A stretch of 13,595 nucleotides of DNA, taken from the NCBI GenBank assembly GCA_942492445.1, contig CALOEW010000027.1:1-13595 (forward strand). Reading direction: 5' to 3'. This DNA is from NORP240 sp942492445. GTDB taxonomy: Bacteria; Pseudomonadota; Gammaproteobacteria; Pseudomonadales; Pseudohongiellaceae. Numbering within the stretch: position 1 is the stretch's first letter; each line of letters starts with the position of its first letter. The notes beneath the pieces are model-generated. The model made no database searches and was not told the DNA's origin. It saw only the letters and a program-made list of their open reading frames with translations. The translations under genes were made by a program, and so were the position numbers. Shown one piece after another: positions 1-7,062 of this stretch.

Positions 1-1
1 A

Positions 2-783
2 TGGACGAAGTTCAGCGCCTCGCACCAGGTACGCTTTTTCACCGTGCCCTTCGAGCCGATAGTGGCCGAGATTCTGTCACAGGTGGATAATTCTCGATGG
101 GAGTGATTCTGAAGCGAATGATGCTGCGAGCCGCGACCCGACTGGCCGATCCGCCTGAACATCCAGGCCCTGGTCACGGGTGAAGCGGTAGCGCAGGTGT
201 CCAGCCAGACCCTTCCCAACCTGGCAGTTGCACGACAGTGTCACTGACAAACTGCTGTTGCGACCCCTGATCGTGTCAGGTAAACAGGATATCATCGATA
301 TCGCACGGTCCATTGGCACCGAGGAGTTTTCCAGCCAGATCCCCGAGTACTGCGGGGTTATTTCCGAAAACCCACGACGCGGGCGAGACCGGAGCGTATC
401 CAGCAAGGGAGGAGGCACATTTCAACATGCAGCTTATCGACCAGGCGGTAGCCAGCTCACGGATTCAGCTGGTCAGCAGCGTAGTGGACGATCTTTCCAG
501 TCCCGAACTGTCAATCAGAGAGATGGACAGCCTGGAGCCAGGTATCACGCTAATCGATATTCGTCACCCGGACGAGTTGGAACGGGCACCATTACCTCTG
601 CAGCGAGATGGCAGGGTGGAGGTCATTCAGGTGCCTTTCTACCAGCTGCAGTCCTTTATGGAAGGCAAGGACCACGAGCAGGGTTACCTTCTGTATTGTG
701 ACAAGGGAATGATGAGCCGTCTGCATGCAGCCCATCTGGCTGACCAGGGCTTCAGCAACGTCGGTGTGTATCTGCCTGGCTGA
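2..783 (+). pseudogene. thiI: tRNA 4-thiouridine synthase ThiI, 3' part, with multiple frameshifts
   Basis: ThiI makes 4-thiouridine in tRNA and carries sulfur for thiamine thiazole synthesis. Only the C-terminal part is inside the window, and its reading frame breaks about five times. Recognisable pieces in order are VRFFTVPFEP (around 29-58), MGVILKRMMLRAAT (97-138), QALVTGEAVAQVSSQTLPNL (161-223), LLLRPLI and PEYCGVISENP (231-373), then the rhodanese-like domain with LIDIRHPDE and LLYCDKGMMSRLHAAHL, ending in VYLPG and TGA at 781-783. Both cysteines used for sulfur transfer are kept: the one in PEYCG and the rhodanese one in LLYCDKG. Breaks lie near 95-97, 151-152, 224-233, 371-373 and 405-413, mostly single-base gains or losses in short runs of one base. 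The peptides stay conserved through all frames, so this looks like sequence error or very recent damage, not old decay. Gene identity is certain; whether it is broken in the living cell is unknown. Confidence 0.85.
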
Positions 784-843
784 CCGGCCTCTCCGCCAGC
801 CGCAAATCTCTCCAGGGCCTGATATCTCCGCATTCGCTGGCAC

Positions 844-872
844 TTTCGAGGGAATCGCACCTCGTGTATACT
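844..872 (+). promoter_or_regulatory. Candidate sigma-70 promoter of typA
   Basis: In the 153-bp gap between thiI and typA there is a TATACT box (867-872, five of six bases matching the -10 consensus). It lies 17 bp downstream of a weak -35 match, TTTCGA (844-849, three of six). This would give typA its own transcript with a leader of roughly 60 nt. The prediction rests on motif match and position only. Confidence 0.35.
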
Positions 873-936
873 CGCCGCCTTTTGTGACGGGGCTGCAGTG
901 GCCGCCCGCAGTCCGCCGGCAGAGGCCATTCAAGCA

Positions 937-1533
937 GTGATTGAAAAGATCAGGAATATTGCGATTATCGCACACGTAGACCACGGCAAGACCACCCTGG
1001 TTGATCGATTACTGCAACAGTCGGGGACCCTGGCTACCCGGGGGAAAGCAATCGACCGGGTAATGGATTCCAATGACCAGGAGAGGGAACGCGGCATAAC
1101 AATTCTCGCCAAGAACTGTGCCATCACCTGGCAGGGTTACCGCATCAACATCGTGGACACTCCCGGGCATGCCGACTTCGGTGGCGAAGTCGAGCGCGTG
1201 ATGTCAATGGTGGACAGCGTGCTGTTACTGGTGGATGCCGTTGAAGGGCCGATGCCCCAGACCCGTTTCGTCACCCAGAAGGCATTTGCCGCGGGACTTA
1301 ATCCTATCGTGGTTATAAATAAAGTGGATCGTGACGGCGCACGGCCGGACTGGGTGCTGAACGAGGTCTTCGACCTGTTCGACCGATTGGGAGCCAATGA
1401 CACGCAACTGGACTTTCCCGTGATCTATGCATCGGCGGTTCAGGGGTTGCCGGGTTCGAAGCGAATCAGCTGGCCGACGACATGCAGCCGCTTTTTGAAA
1501 CCATCATCCAGCATGTTCCGCCCCCCAGGTTGA
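937..1533 (+). CDS. typA: TypA/BipA translational GTPase, N-terminal part (frame broken)
   Basis: TypA (BipA) is a ribosome-binding GTPase related to EF-G and LepA, active in 50S assembly and stress or cold adaptation. The GTP-binding domain is intact: P-loop AHVDHGKT (residues 12-19), switch I region QERERGITILAKN, DTPGH (74-78) and NKVD (128-131). I chose the GTG at 937 because it gives VIEKIRNIAIIAHVDHGK, matching the family start; a longer GTG start at 898 adds an unconserved 13-residue tail. The true frame is lost near 1450-1454 (one base short in a G run, giving LPGFEANQ if restored). It continues in another frame (FEANQLADDMQPLFETIIQ) until the C run at 1521-1526, where another base is missing, and then joins the segment starting before 1553. 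Residues after about 172 of this reading frame are out of frame. With both bases restored the protein would be 608 residues, the usual TypA length. Confidence 0.85.
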   Translation: MIEKIRNIAIIAHVDHGKTTLVDRLLQQSGTLATRGKAIDRVMDSNDQERERGITILAKNCAITWQGYRINIVDTPGHADFGGEVERVMSMVDSVLLLVDAVEGPMPQTRFVTQKAFAAGLNPIVVINKVDRDGARPDWVLNEVFDLFDRLGANDTQLDFPVIYASAVQGLPGSKRISWPTTCSRFLKPSSSMFRPPG

Positions 1534-1552
1534 TCGGAGCGGGCCGTTACAG

Positions 1553-2761
1553 ATGCAGATCAGTGCATTGAATTACAGCAGTTACGTCGGCGTTATCGGC
1601 GTAGGTCGCATTACCCGGGGGCAGATCAGTCCCAACAGGCAGGTGGTGATCATCGATCGGGACGGACGTACGCGCAGGGGAAAAGTTCTGCAGGTCAAGA
1701 ATTACCTTGGTCTGGACCAGATTGACGCAGAGCTCGCGCAAGCAGGCGACATTGTCAGTATCAGCGGTATCGACAGATTGAGAATTTCCGATACCCTGTG
1801 CGATCCTGAACACGTGGAGGCACTGCCGCCGCTGACCGTTGACAAGCCGACCATCAACATGACCTTTCAGGTCAACGATTCGCCCTTTGCCGGTCAGGAC
1901 GGCAAGTTCATTACGACCCGCAACATCAAGGAGCGTCTGGAGCGGGAACTGCTTTACAATGTCGCGCTGCGGGTCGATCAGGGCGACTCGCCAGACAGGT
2001 ATCGGGTTTCCGGTCGTGGCGAGTTGCATCTGTCCGTGCTGATTGAAACCATGCGGCGGGAGGGCTACGAACTGGCGGTGTCACGGCCGGAAGTTATCGT
2101 GCACGAAATCGACGGCGTAAGGCAGGAGCCTTATGAAGAGTTGGTCATCGATTGCGATGAGGAGTACCAGGGCGGCGTGATCGAGGAACTCGGCAAGCGC
2201 CGCGCCGACATGCGGGAAATGATCCCGGACGGCAAGGGCCGGGTGCGGATGGCCTTTATTATTCCCACCAGGGGCCTGATCGGCTTCCGTTCCCAGTTTC
2301 TCAGCATGACTTCGGGCAGCGGAATTATGACGCACGTTTTCGACCATTATGGCGTCGTGAAGGCGGGGGAGATCGCTGCTCGCAAAAATGGCGTGCTGGT
2401 TTCCATGGTAACTGGGAAAACCCTCGGCTATGCGCTGTATAACCTGCAGGAGCGTGGCAGGCTTTTTGTAGGTCCCAATGTGGAAGTCTATGAAGGTATG
2501 ATTGTTGGCCTGCATACCCGGGAAAACGACTTGGTGGTCAATCCCACAAAGGCAAAACAACTCACCAATATCCGGGCGTCCGGAAGTGATGAAAATATCA
2601 TTCTTACTCCACCTGTCACCCACAGCCTGGAGCAGGCGATGGAGTTCATTGAGGGTGATGAACTGGTAGAGGTGACGCCTCGCCACATCCGGCTGCGCAA
2701 GAAGCACCTGACGGAAAACGAGCGCAAGCGCCACAGCCGTGGCAGCCAGGCGCGAGGTTGA
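1553..2761 (+). CDS. typA: TypA/BipA translational GTPase, C-terminal part (frame broken upstream)
   Basis: This is the remainder of the same typA gene. It covers the beta-barrel domain 2 (MQISALNYSSYVGVIGVGRI, with IxRG signature), the two EF-G-like alpha/beta domains (NIKERLERELL, SGRGELHLSVLIETMRREG, and EVIVHEI), and the TypA-specific C-terminal domain (RGLIGFRSQFLSMTSG, NLQERGRLFVGP, LTNIRASGSDE). The protein ends in a basic tail, RKKHLTENERKRHSRG. The ATG at 1553 is an internal methionine, not the real start. The frame is open from at least 1529 (VDRSGPLQMQIS), so the coding link to the upstream part is a missing base in or beside the C run at 1521-1526. No terminator with a clear T tract follows; a small CCAGG/CCTGG stem occurs at about 2765-2780. 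Confidence 0.9.
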   Translation: MQISALNYSSYVGVIGVGRITRGQISPNRQVVIIDRDGRTRRGKVLQVKNYLGLDQIDAELAQAGDIVSISGIDRLRISDTLCDPEHVEALPPLTVDKPTINMTFQVNDSPFAGQDGKFITTRNIKERLERELLYNVALRVDQGDSPDRYRVSGRGELHLSVLIETMRREGYELAVSRPEVIVHEIDGVRQEPYEELVIDCDEEYQGGVIEELGKRRADMREMIPDGKGRVRMAFIIPTRGLIGFRSQFLSMTSGSGIMTHVFDHYGVVKAGEIAARKNGVLVSMVTGKTLGYALYNLQERGRLFVGPNVEVYEGMIVGLHTRENDLVVNPTKAKQLTNIRASGSDENIILTPPVTHSLEQAMEFIEGDELVEVTPRHIRLRKKHLTENERKRHSRGSQARG

Positions 2762-2825
2762 AGTCCAGGTAACCGCCTGGCCAGCCGCTGAATTGAGGAA
2801 CTTCTGCTTTATCAGTCCGAGGTTT

Positions 2826-2854
2826 CTTAATTTTGGCCACAACAGTGCCATAAT
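2826..2854 (+). promoter_or_regulatory. Possible promoter of pip-dtd
   Basis: The 173-bp gap between typA and pip contains CATAAT (2849-2854, five of six to the -10 consensus), but the -35 region around 2826-2832 is poor. Just downstream are an imperfect TGCCA/TGGCA inverted repeat (about 2863-2884) and a 10-bp palindrome ATTCGCGAAT (2883-2892), either of which could be an operator. A transcript starting near 2861 would have a 70-75 nt leader. Nothing else is recognisable in this gap. Confidence 0.25.
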
Positions 2855-2934
2855 AAAAGAGGTGCCATGAGGTAACATTGGCATTCGCGAATATCTGATA
2901 ACCTGACTTCGTCAAAGCATTCGAGAGGGTAGCC

Positions 2935-3894
2935 GTGCTGGTCCTTTATCCTGAATTGAAACCTTACAACCGTCACCAGTTGCGCGTATCTGAGATTCAC
3001 GAGCTGTACCTGGACGAAGCGGGCAATCCCGAGGGGATTCCAATTCTTTTTGTGCACGGCGGACCGGGCAGTGCCTGTAATTTCGCTTCACGCCGTTACT
3101 ACGATCCGGAAGTTTACCGGATAATCACGTACGACCAGCGAGGGTGCGGACGTTCAACGCCTCATGCCGAGTTGCGGGAAAACGATACACAGAACCTGAT
3201 CGGCGATATGGAAGCCATAAGGAAGTTTCTTGGCATCGAATCGTGGGTGCTGTTCGGTGGTTCCTGGGGTTCAACTCTCGCGCTGCTTTATGCCCAGGAT
3301 TTTCCTGATCGGGTCCTGGGCCTGGTGCTGAGAGGCATCTTCCTCTGTCGGCGTGCCGACCTCGACTGGCTTTACGTTAAAGGTGCCAGCCGGGTGTTTC
3401 CCGACCGATGGAAGGAATTTGTCGGCTTTATCCCCGAACCGGAACGGGAAAATCTGGTGGAGGCCTATTACCGCCGTCTTACAGGCGTGGACGAACTTGC
3501 GCGCATGGCCGCCGCCAAATCCTGGGCCAGTTGGGAGATTCACTGCTCCAGGTTGCGCCCCAGTGCCGATGTGCAGAAGCTGATTTCAAAGCAGCACAAT
3601 GCCCTGGCGATGAGCCGTATAGAGAGCCATTATTTCATGAACAACGGTTTCATCGAAGAGAACCAAATACTGAACGGTCTTTCCAGAATCGAGCATATTC
3701 CGGTTAAGATAATTCACGGGCGCTACGATATGGTCTGCCCCCTGGACAATGCGACCGAGCTTCACGACAGGTGGGGAAATGCCTCGGAGTTGTTTATCAT
3801 TCGTGATGCCGGACACTCCGCATCGGAACCGGGGATTATAGATGCTCTGGTCCGTGCCACAGGCGACCTGGCAGAGGAACTCAAGGAAGAGTGA
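2935..3894 (+). CDS. pip: Prolyl iminopeptidase (alpha/beta hydrolase, peptidase S33)
   Basis: A cytoplasmic serine peptidase that removes N-terminal proline from peptides. It has 319 residues, normal for the bacterial family. The oxyanion-hole motif HGGPGSAC is near residues 40-46, followed by the family signature ITYDQRGCGRSTPH. The nucleophile elbow GGSWGS places the catalytic serine at residue 110. Asp265 (in GRYDMVCP) and His294 (in DAGHSASEP) complete the triad. The cap domain carries conserved stretches such as WASWE. The GTG start at 2935 follows a GAGAGGGT ribosome-binding site by about five bases and fits the family N-terminus (LYPELKPYNRHQLRVS). dtd follows 25 bp downstream on the same strand, so the two are probably cotranscribed; I recall the same pairing in Pseudomonas. 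Exact substrate preference within S33 cannot be read from sequence. Confidence 0.93.
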   Translation: MLVLYPELKPYNRHQLRVSEIHELYLDEAGNPEGIPILFVHGGPGSACNFASRRYYDPEVYRIITYDQRGCGRSTPHAELRENDTQNLIGDMEAIRKFLGIESWVLFGGSWGSTLALLYAQDFPDRVLGLVLRGIFLCRRADLDWLYVKGASRVFPDRWKEFVGFIPEPERENLVEAYYRRLTGVDELARMAAAKSWASWEIHCSRLRPSADVQKLISKQHNALAMSRIESHYFMNNGFIEENQILNGLSRIEHIPVKIIHGRYDMVCPLDNATELHDRWGNASELFIIRDAGHSASEPGIIDALVRATGDLAEELKEE

Positions 3895-3919
3895 GCGTGA
3901 CCAGGCAACGGGAGCACCG

Positions 3920-4351
3920 ATGATCCTGCTCATCCAGCGGGTCACTCAGGCAAGGGTGGTCGTAGCAGGTGAAACACTTGCCGCTATCGATAAGGGGATA
4001 CTCGCCTTCGTCGGGCTGGAAAAAATCGACACTGAAGCAATCGTGCAGAAAGCCCTGGACAGGCTCCTGGCGTACAGGATATTTGCTGATGACGCGGGGA
4101 AAATGAACCGCAGCCTCAGGGATGCAGATGGAGGACTGTTACTGGTATCCCAGTTTACTCTGGCAGCCGATACCCAGAGGGGGCTGCGTCCCAGCTTCTC
4201 CTCTGCCATGGCGCCGGCAGCGGCGGAGTCTCTTTATGACCATCTGGTCCAGGTCGCCGGGCAACGTTATCACAAAGTGTCCAGTGGCCGGTTCGGTGCA
4301 GACATGCAGGTCGAGCTCACCAATGACGGCCCTGTAACCTTTTTTCTCTAG
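3920..4351 (+). CDS. dtd: D-aminoacyl-tRNA deacylase (DTD)
   Basis: DTD hydrolyses D-amino acids wrongly attached to tRNA and so protects translation from D-residues. The protein is 143 residues. Its two active-site motifs are in the expected places: SQFTL at 77-81 and the Gly-cisPro motif in NDGPVTFFL, with Gly137-Pro138. I chose ATG 3920 because MILLIQRVTQARVVV matches the family start and a GGGAG site lies six bases upstream. The frame stays open back to 3842, but that part overlaps pip and is not conserved. The stop codon TAG (4349-4351) is formed by the first bases of the palindromic element that follows. Without the element the sequence would read CTC TAA, so the protein would be the same. 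Confidence 0.94.
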   Translation: MILLIQRVTQARVVVAGETLAAIDKGILAFVGLEKIDTEAIVQKALDRLLAYRIFADDAGKMNRSLRDADGGLLLVSQFTLAADTQRGLRPSFSSAMAPAAAESLYDHLVQVAGQRYHKVSSGRFGADMQVELTNDGPVTFFL

Positions 4352-4495
4352 CAGGCTGTTGAAAAACGTGATGAGCGCGGCCATGGCGAGGCAAAAAACT
4401 GGCGCAAAAGCGGAGTTTACCGGGTGTAAATGAGCATTTTGAGCCAGTTTTTAACGAAGCACCGGCAAGCGCAATAGATTTTCAACAGCCTGCTA
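4349..4495. mobile_element. 147-bp palindromic MITE-like element between convergent dtd and tatC
   Basis: The ends are perfect 17-bp inverted repeats, TAGCAGGCTGTTGAAAA at 4349-4365 and its reverse complement at 4479-4495. Nested inside are a second inverted pair, AAAAACTGGCGCAAAA (4394-4409) against TTTTGAGCCAGTTTTT (4437-4452, one mismatch), and a central TTTAC/GTAAA pair (4416-4420, 4426-4430). The whole unit can fold into one long interrupted hairpin centred at about 4422. It encodes no transposase. Both ends abut the dinucleotide TA, compatible with TA target duplication as in IS630/mariner-type elements, leaving 15-bp terminal repeats starting GCAGG. From memory, similar GCAGGCTGTTGAAAA palindromes are scattered in proteobacterial genomes, but copy number here cannot be checked. 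It could act as a two-way terminator for dtd and tatC. Confidence 0.75.
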
Positions 4496-4523
4496 ATCCA
4501 GTGGGCGTTGCCCGCTACTTCAA

Positions 4524-5285
4524 TCAGTTGGCGGTTTCTCCTGCTTCCGTCTGCCGTTGTCGCTTGCGTGCCAGTCTGCCTGCCAGAATTCCCAGCTCGA
4601 ACAATGCCCACATGGGCAGGGCCAGCATGGACTGGGAGAACGGGTCCGGAGGAGTGAGGAGCATGGCGACCACAAAGCAGCCCACCACAACGTACGGTCG
4701 TTTTGAAACCAGAGACTCCGGCTCGGCCAGGCCCGCCCAGATAAACAGGAAAACCGCGATGGGGACTTCGAAGGCAAGCCCGAAAGCGAAGAATATGGTC
4801 AGTGCAAAGCTGAGGAAACTGCTGATGTCCGGTGCCACCGTAATGCCTTCGGGAGCCACGGAGATGAAAAAACCGAATACGATACCGAAAAGCACATAGC
4901 GGGCGAAGGCGATACCCAGATAAAAAAGAAACACACTGGAAATGAACAGAGGCATGGCGACGGCCTTTTCGTTCCTGTACAGGCCGGGGGCAACAAAGGA
5001 CCAGAGTTGATAGAGAATGTAGGGTGCCGCGATTACCACCGCTGCGTAGAAGGTAAGTTTGAACGGTGCGAAAAAGGGTGACGTGGGATCAATGGCGATC
5101 ATGCTGGCATTTTCCGGTAATGCCGCGATCAATGGATCGGCAATAAAGACGTAAATTTCATTGGCGAAGGGGAACAGGCAAAGGAAAATCAACACCACCG
5201 CTACCAGTGACTTGAGGATGCGATCCCGCAACTCCACCAGGTGGTCGATCAGGGTTAATTCCTTCTCCTCTTCTGCGGAACTCAT
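4524..5285 (-). CDS. tatC: Sec-independent protein translocase TatC
   Basis: TatC is the multi-spanning inner-membrane receptor that, with TatB, binds twin-arginine signal peptides of folded proteins. It has 253 residues with six predicted membrane segments. Family signatures are HLVELRDRIL near the cytoplasmic N-terminus, the cytoplasmic-loop motif FVAPGLYRNEK, the membrane glutamate in AFGLAFEVPI, and TPPDPFSQ before the last helices. The C-terminal tail is short and basic, then polar. The start codon overlaps the tatB stop (ATGA), so translation is coupled to tatB. The gene converges on dtd, with the palindromic element in the 172-bp gap as the only obvious transcription barrier. No separate terminator was seen immediately after the TGA stop. 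Confidence 0.97.
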   Translation of the reverse strand: MSSAEEEKELTLIDHLVELRDRILKSLVAVVLIFLCLFPFANEIYVFIADPLIAALPENASMIAIDPTSPFFAPFKLTFYAAVVIAAPYILYQLWSFVAPGLYRNEKAVAMPLFISSVFLFYLGIAFARYVLFGIVFGFFISVAPEGITVAPDISSFLSFALTIFFAFGLAFEVPIAVFLFIWAGLAEPESLVSKRPYVVVGCFVVAMLLTPPDPFSQSMLALPMWALFELGILAGRLARKRQRQTEAGETAN

Positions 5286-5833
5286 GACTTGTCAACCGGC
5301 GAGCTTTTGTTGGAGGGGCCGACCTTGTTGAATTCGTCCTCGATTTCCTTGCCGGTGGCCTTGACTTCCCGGGAGATATCGTTGACGTAATTGACTGCCT
5401 GCCTGACTTCTTTTTTAACTGACGAAGTGGCCGTGTCTGAACCGGTTGTGCTTCCCTGAGGGTCAGCCTGGTCCTGGGGCCGGAGATCCGGATTGCCGCC
5501 ACTGCGGTTGGGCTCCGAGTCAGCAGGATTTTTATCCCCGGTCTCTGCCGCGTCCTCCAGGTTCGCTGTCGTTTCAACGTCCCGGGCAAACTCCTGTGCC
5601 TGCTTCTTGGCGTCCTCAACCTCTGCCATTATGGATTCGTTGTGCAACTGGCGCCGGATTTCGTCGGCATTCAGCTCCCTTTCCACTTCGGCCTTTATCT
5701 TGTGGAAGCTGCGCCGGAACCTCCCGATCCACAGGCTGGCAGTCTTGACCGCAGAAGGCAACCGCTCCGGCCCGATTACCAGCAGGGCGACAACGAATAT
5801 TACCAGTAATTCTGAGGGACCAATATCAAACAT
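5282..5833 (-). CDS. tatB: Sec-independent protein translocase TatB
   Basis: TatB partners TatC in the signal-peptide receptor complex of the Tat pathway. It has 183 residues. The N-terminus MFDIGPSELLVIFVVALLVIGPERLP is typical: a membrane helix at about 6-21, the conserved Gly-Pro hinge, then an amphipathic helix (about 23-45, with RFRRSFHKIKAEVERE). A long, charged, low-complexity C-terminal region follows, rich in Asp, Glu, Pro and Ser, as is usual for TatB of this group. GPERLP, rather than FGxxKL, separates it from TatA. A 100-bp spacer with a strong hairpin separates it from tatA. The ribosome-binding site (TAGGT close to ATG) is weak compared with that of tatA, consistent with TatB being needed in smaller amounts. 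Confidence 0.95.
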   Translation of the reverse strand: MFDIGPSELLVIFVVALLVIGPERLPSAVKTASLWIGRFRRSFHKIKAEVERELNADEIRRQLHNESIMAEVEDAKKQAQEFARDVETTANLEDAAETGDKNPADSEPNRSGGNPDLRPQDQADPQGSTTGSDTATSSVKKEVRQAVNYVNDISREVKATGKEIEDEFNKVGPSNKSSPVDKS

Positions 5834-5865
5834 AGACCTAGAGCCAGGTTTTCCGGAAGGATGGA

Positions 5866-5893
5866 GGCTGACCGGGCAGAGGGCCGGTCAGCC
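5866..5893 (-). promoter_or_regulatory. Perfect 10-bp hairpin in the tatA-tatB spacer
   Basis: The arms GGCTGACCGG (5866-5875) and CCGGTCAGCC (5884-5893) are exactly complementary around an 8-nt loop. On the transcribed (minus) strand no T tract follows, so this is not a standard terminator. It is more likely to stabilise the upstream tatA message or to limit read-through or translation of tatB. A T-rich stretch (about 5908-5918) precedes it right after tatA, next to a small TGACT/GGTCA stem that could be a weak terminator. Confidence 0.6.
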
Positions 5894-5933
5894 GGGAGAC
5901 ATGCCTGAAAAGAAAAATTATGACCTTCGAGAG

Positions 5934-6179
5934 TCAGCTTTTCGCCGGAGAATCCGAGGTTTCATTTTCAGCCTCTTCGGACTTTTCTGACCCGGTGACG
6001 GCGTCGTCGTCCTTGTCCTTTTCCTTGTCGTCCTCGTCGTCCTTTATGGCTGTCTTAAACCCTTTCAGGGCTCCACCCAGGTCGGAACCCAGGCTGCGTA
6101 ATTTCTTGGTGCCAAACAGCATGACCACGATCAACAGGATGATCAGCAGCTGCCATATACCTATTCCACCTAAGCCCAT
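5934..6179 (-). CDS. tatA: Sec-independent protein translocase TatA
   Basis: TatA multimerises to form the size-adapting passage of the Tat system after TatBC binds cargo. It has 81 residues, typical. A membrane helix at residues 4-21 (GGIGIWQLLIILLIVVMLFG) leads into FGTKKL, then an amphipathic helix (SLGSDLGGALKGFKTAI, about 29-45), and a very acidic tail (DDEDDKEKDKDDD). The start has a strong GGAGGT ribosome-binding site six bases upstream. The gene is first of tatABC and is set off from hisE by a terminator-like hairpin and from tatB by another hairpin, suggesting that its level is controlled separately. Confidence 0.96.
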   Translation of the reverse strand: MGLGGIGIWQLLIILLIVVMLFGTKKLRSLGSDLGGALKGFKTAIKDDEDDKEKDKDDDAVTGSEKSEEAENETSDSPAKS

Positions 6180-6200
6180 GTATTACCTCCAGATTACGGT

Positions 6201-6240
6201 CTTCAGAAAAATCATAGCCGGAAATCCGGCTATCCTGAAG
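6201..6240 (-). terminator. Terminator-like nested hairpin between hisE and tatA
   Basis: On the minus strand an 8-bp perfect stem, ATAGCCGG/CCGGCTAT with loop ATTT (6214-6233), is followed by GATTTTT, the form of an intrinsic terminator. An outer 6-bp pair, CTTCAG/CTGAAG (6235-6240 with 6201-6206), encloses both the stem and the T tract. It ends about 20 nt before the tatA ribosome-binding site. It may end the his transcript partially or act as an attenuator for tatABC. Confidence 0.6.
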
Positions 6241-6252
6241 CCTGCGAATACT

Positions 6253-6594
6253 TCATTGGCGGGTCCGCGACGCCTTTTCGACAAGACCGGATATAGTAAA
6301 GCGTTTTTCCAGTTCCTCCAATACCTGAGCTGCGTTCAGTCCCAGATGACTGAGCATCACCAGACTGTGAAACCAAAGGTCAGCAGTCTCGCTGAGCACA
6401 GCCTGTCGATTGAGTGCATTGGCTTCGGACCCGCAGTCTTTGGCAGCCAACACGGTTTCTATGGCTTCTTCTCCAACCTTTTCAAGTATTTTATTGAGAC
6501 CTTTCCGGTGCAGGCCGGCAACGTAGGAATCGGCGCTGTCAGCCTGTTTGCGCAGTTCGAGGATTTCTGTCAACTGCTTAAGAACGTCATTCAT
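6253..6594 (-). CDS. hisE: Phosphoribosyl-ATP pyrophosphatase HisE
   Basis: HisE hydrolyses PR-ATP to PR-AMP and pyrophosphate, the second step of histidine synthesis. It has 113 residues of all-alpha MazG-like type. The signature KVGEEAIETVLAAKD holds the metal-binding glutamates, and ETADLWFHSLVMLSHLGL supplies the Glu/Asp pair. I chose ATG 6594 because MNDVLKQLTEILELRKQ fits the family. An in-frame ATG at 6624 would add ten residues that lie inside hisI and look unconserved. The start overlaps the end of hisI by 8 bp, so the two subunits of consecutive reactions are translationally coupled. They are separate genes here, unlike the fused hisIE of enteric bacteria. Confidence 0.95.
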   Translation of the reverse strand: MNDVLKQLTEILELRKQADSADSYVAGLHRKGLNKILEKVGEEAIETVLAAKDCGSEANALNRQAVLSETADLWFHSLVMLSHLGLNAAQVLEELEKRFTISGLVEKASRTRQ

Positions 6595-7003
6595 TATCTG
6601 ACTCCGCCGCCTGGCTGCCGCCATACATCAGATCCGGATCACGTATCACCGGATCCACAGCGAGCCAACGGCCATGCTCCAGCCTCTGGTAAAAGCAGCT
6701 CTGGCGGCCGGTGTGACAGGCGACTCCTCCAATCTGCCGGACCAGATAGCAGACTGAGTCATTGTCGCAGTCGAGGTAAATATCCACAAGCTCCTGAATG
6801 TTGCCGGACAGTTCACCCTTGCGCCACAGGGATTGCCTCGAACGGGACCAGTAAACAGCCCGCTTTTCCGTGACAGCTGTTCGCAAGGCCTCACGGTTAA
6901 GCCAGGCCTGGGTAAGGATGCGCTTACTTTCGCTGTCCTGGGCAATAACCGGGACAAGACCCTCGGCGTTCCAGTTTATCTGATCGAGAAATTCTTCACT
7001 CAT
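6587..7003 (-). CDS. hisI: Phosphoribosyl-AMP cyclohydrolase HisI
   Basis: HisI opens the purine ring of PR-AMP, the third step of histidine synthesis. It is a zinc- and magnesium-dependent cytoplasmic dimer. It has 138 residues. Conserved motifs are QAWLNREAL, YWSRSRQSLWRKGELSGN (51-68), the magnesium-binding DCDND (Asp78, Asp80, Asp82), and the zinc cysteines Cys79, Cys96 and Cys103 in DCDND and ACHTGRQSCFY. All key residues are present. No strong ribosome-binding site precedes ATG 7003, although AAGAG lies about nine bases upstream. A perfect TATAAT in the gap to ubiB suggests that hisI begins its own transcript, with hisE overlapping downstream. Confidence 0.96.
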   Translation of the reverse strand: MSEEFLDQINWNAEGLVPVIAQDSESKRILTQAWLNREALRTAVTEKRAVYWSRSRQSLWRKGELSGNIQELVDIYLDCDNDSVCYLVRQIGGVACHTGRQSCFYQRLEHGRWLAVDPVIRDPDLMYGGSQAAESDNE

Positions 7004-7062
7004 GTTACAGCTCTTGGCAGCGCTTCAACCGGGGCTGATGCCGGCCACTCTTGGAACTGACT

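Noticed and set aside
2762..2785. Terminator after typA
   Set aside because: The CCAGG/CCTGG stem is only 5 bp and has no following T tract.
2867..2875. Two-codon open frame (ATG AGG TAA) behind a GAGG site in the pip leader
   Set aside because: It is too short to be judged as a leader peptide and nothing suggests attenuation.
5920..6873. Plus-strand open frame of 317 codons opposite tatA, hisE and hisI
   Set aside because: It spans three well-supported minus-strand genes and has Ser-rich low-complexity content that mirrors the acidic TatA tail; no family features.
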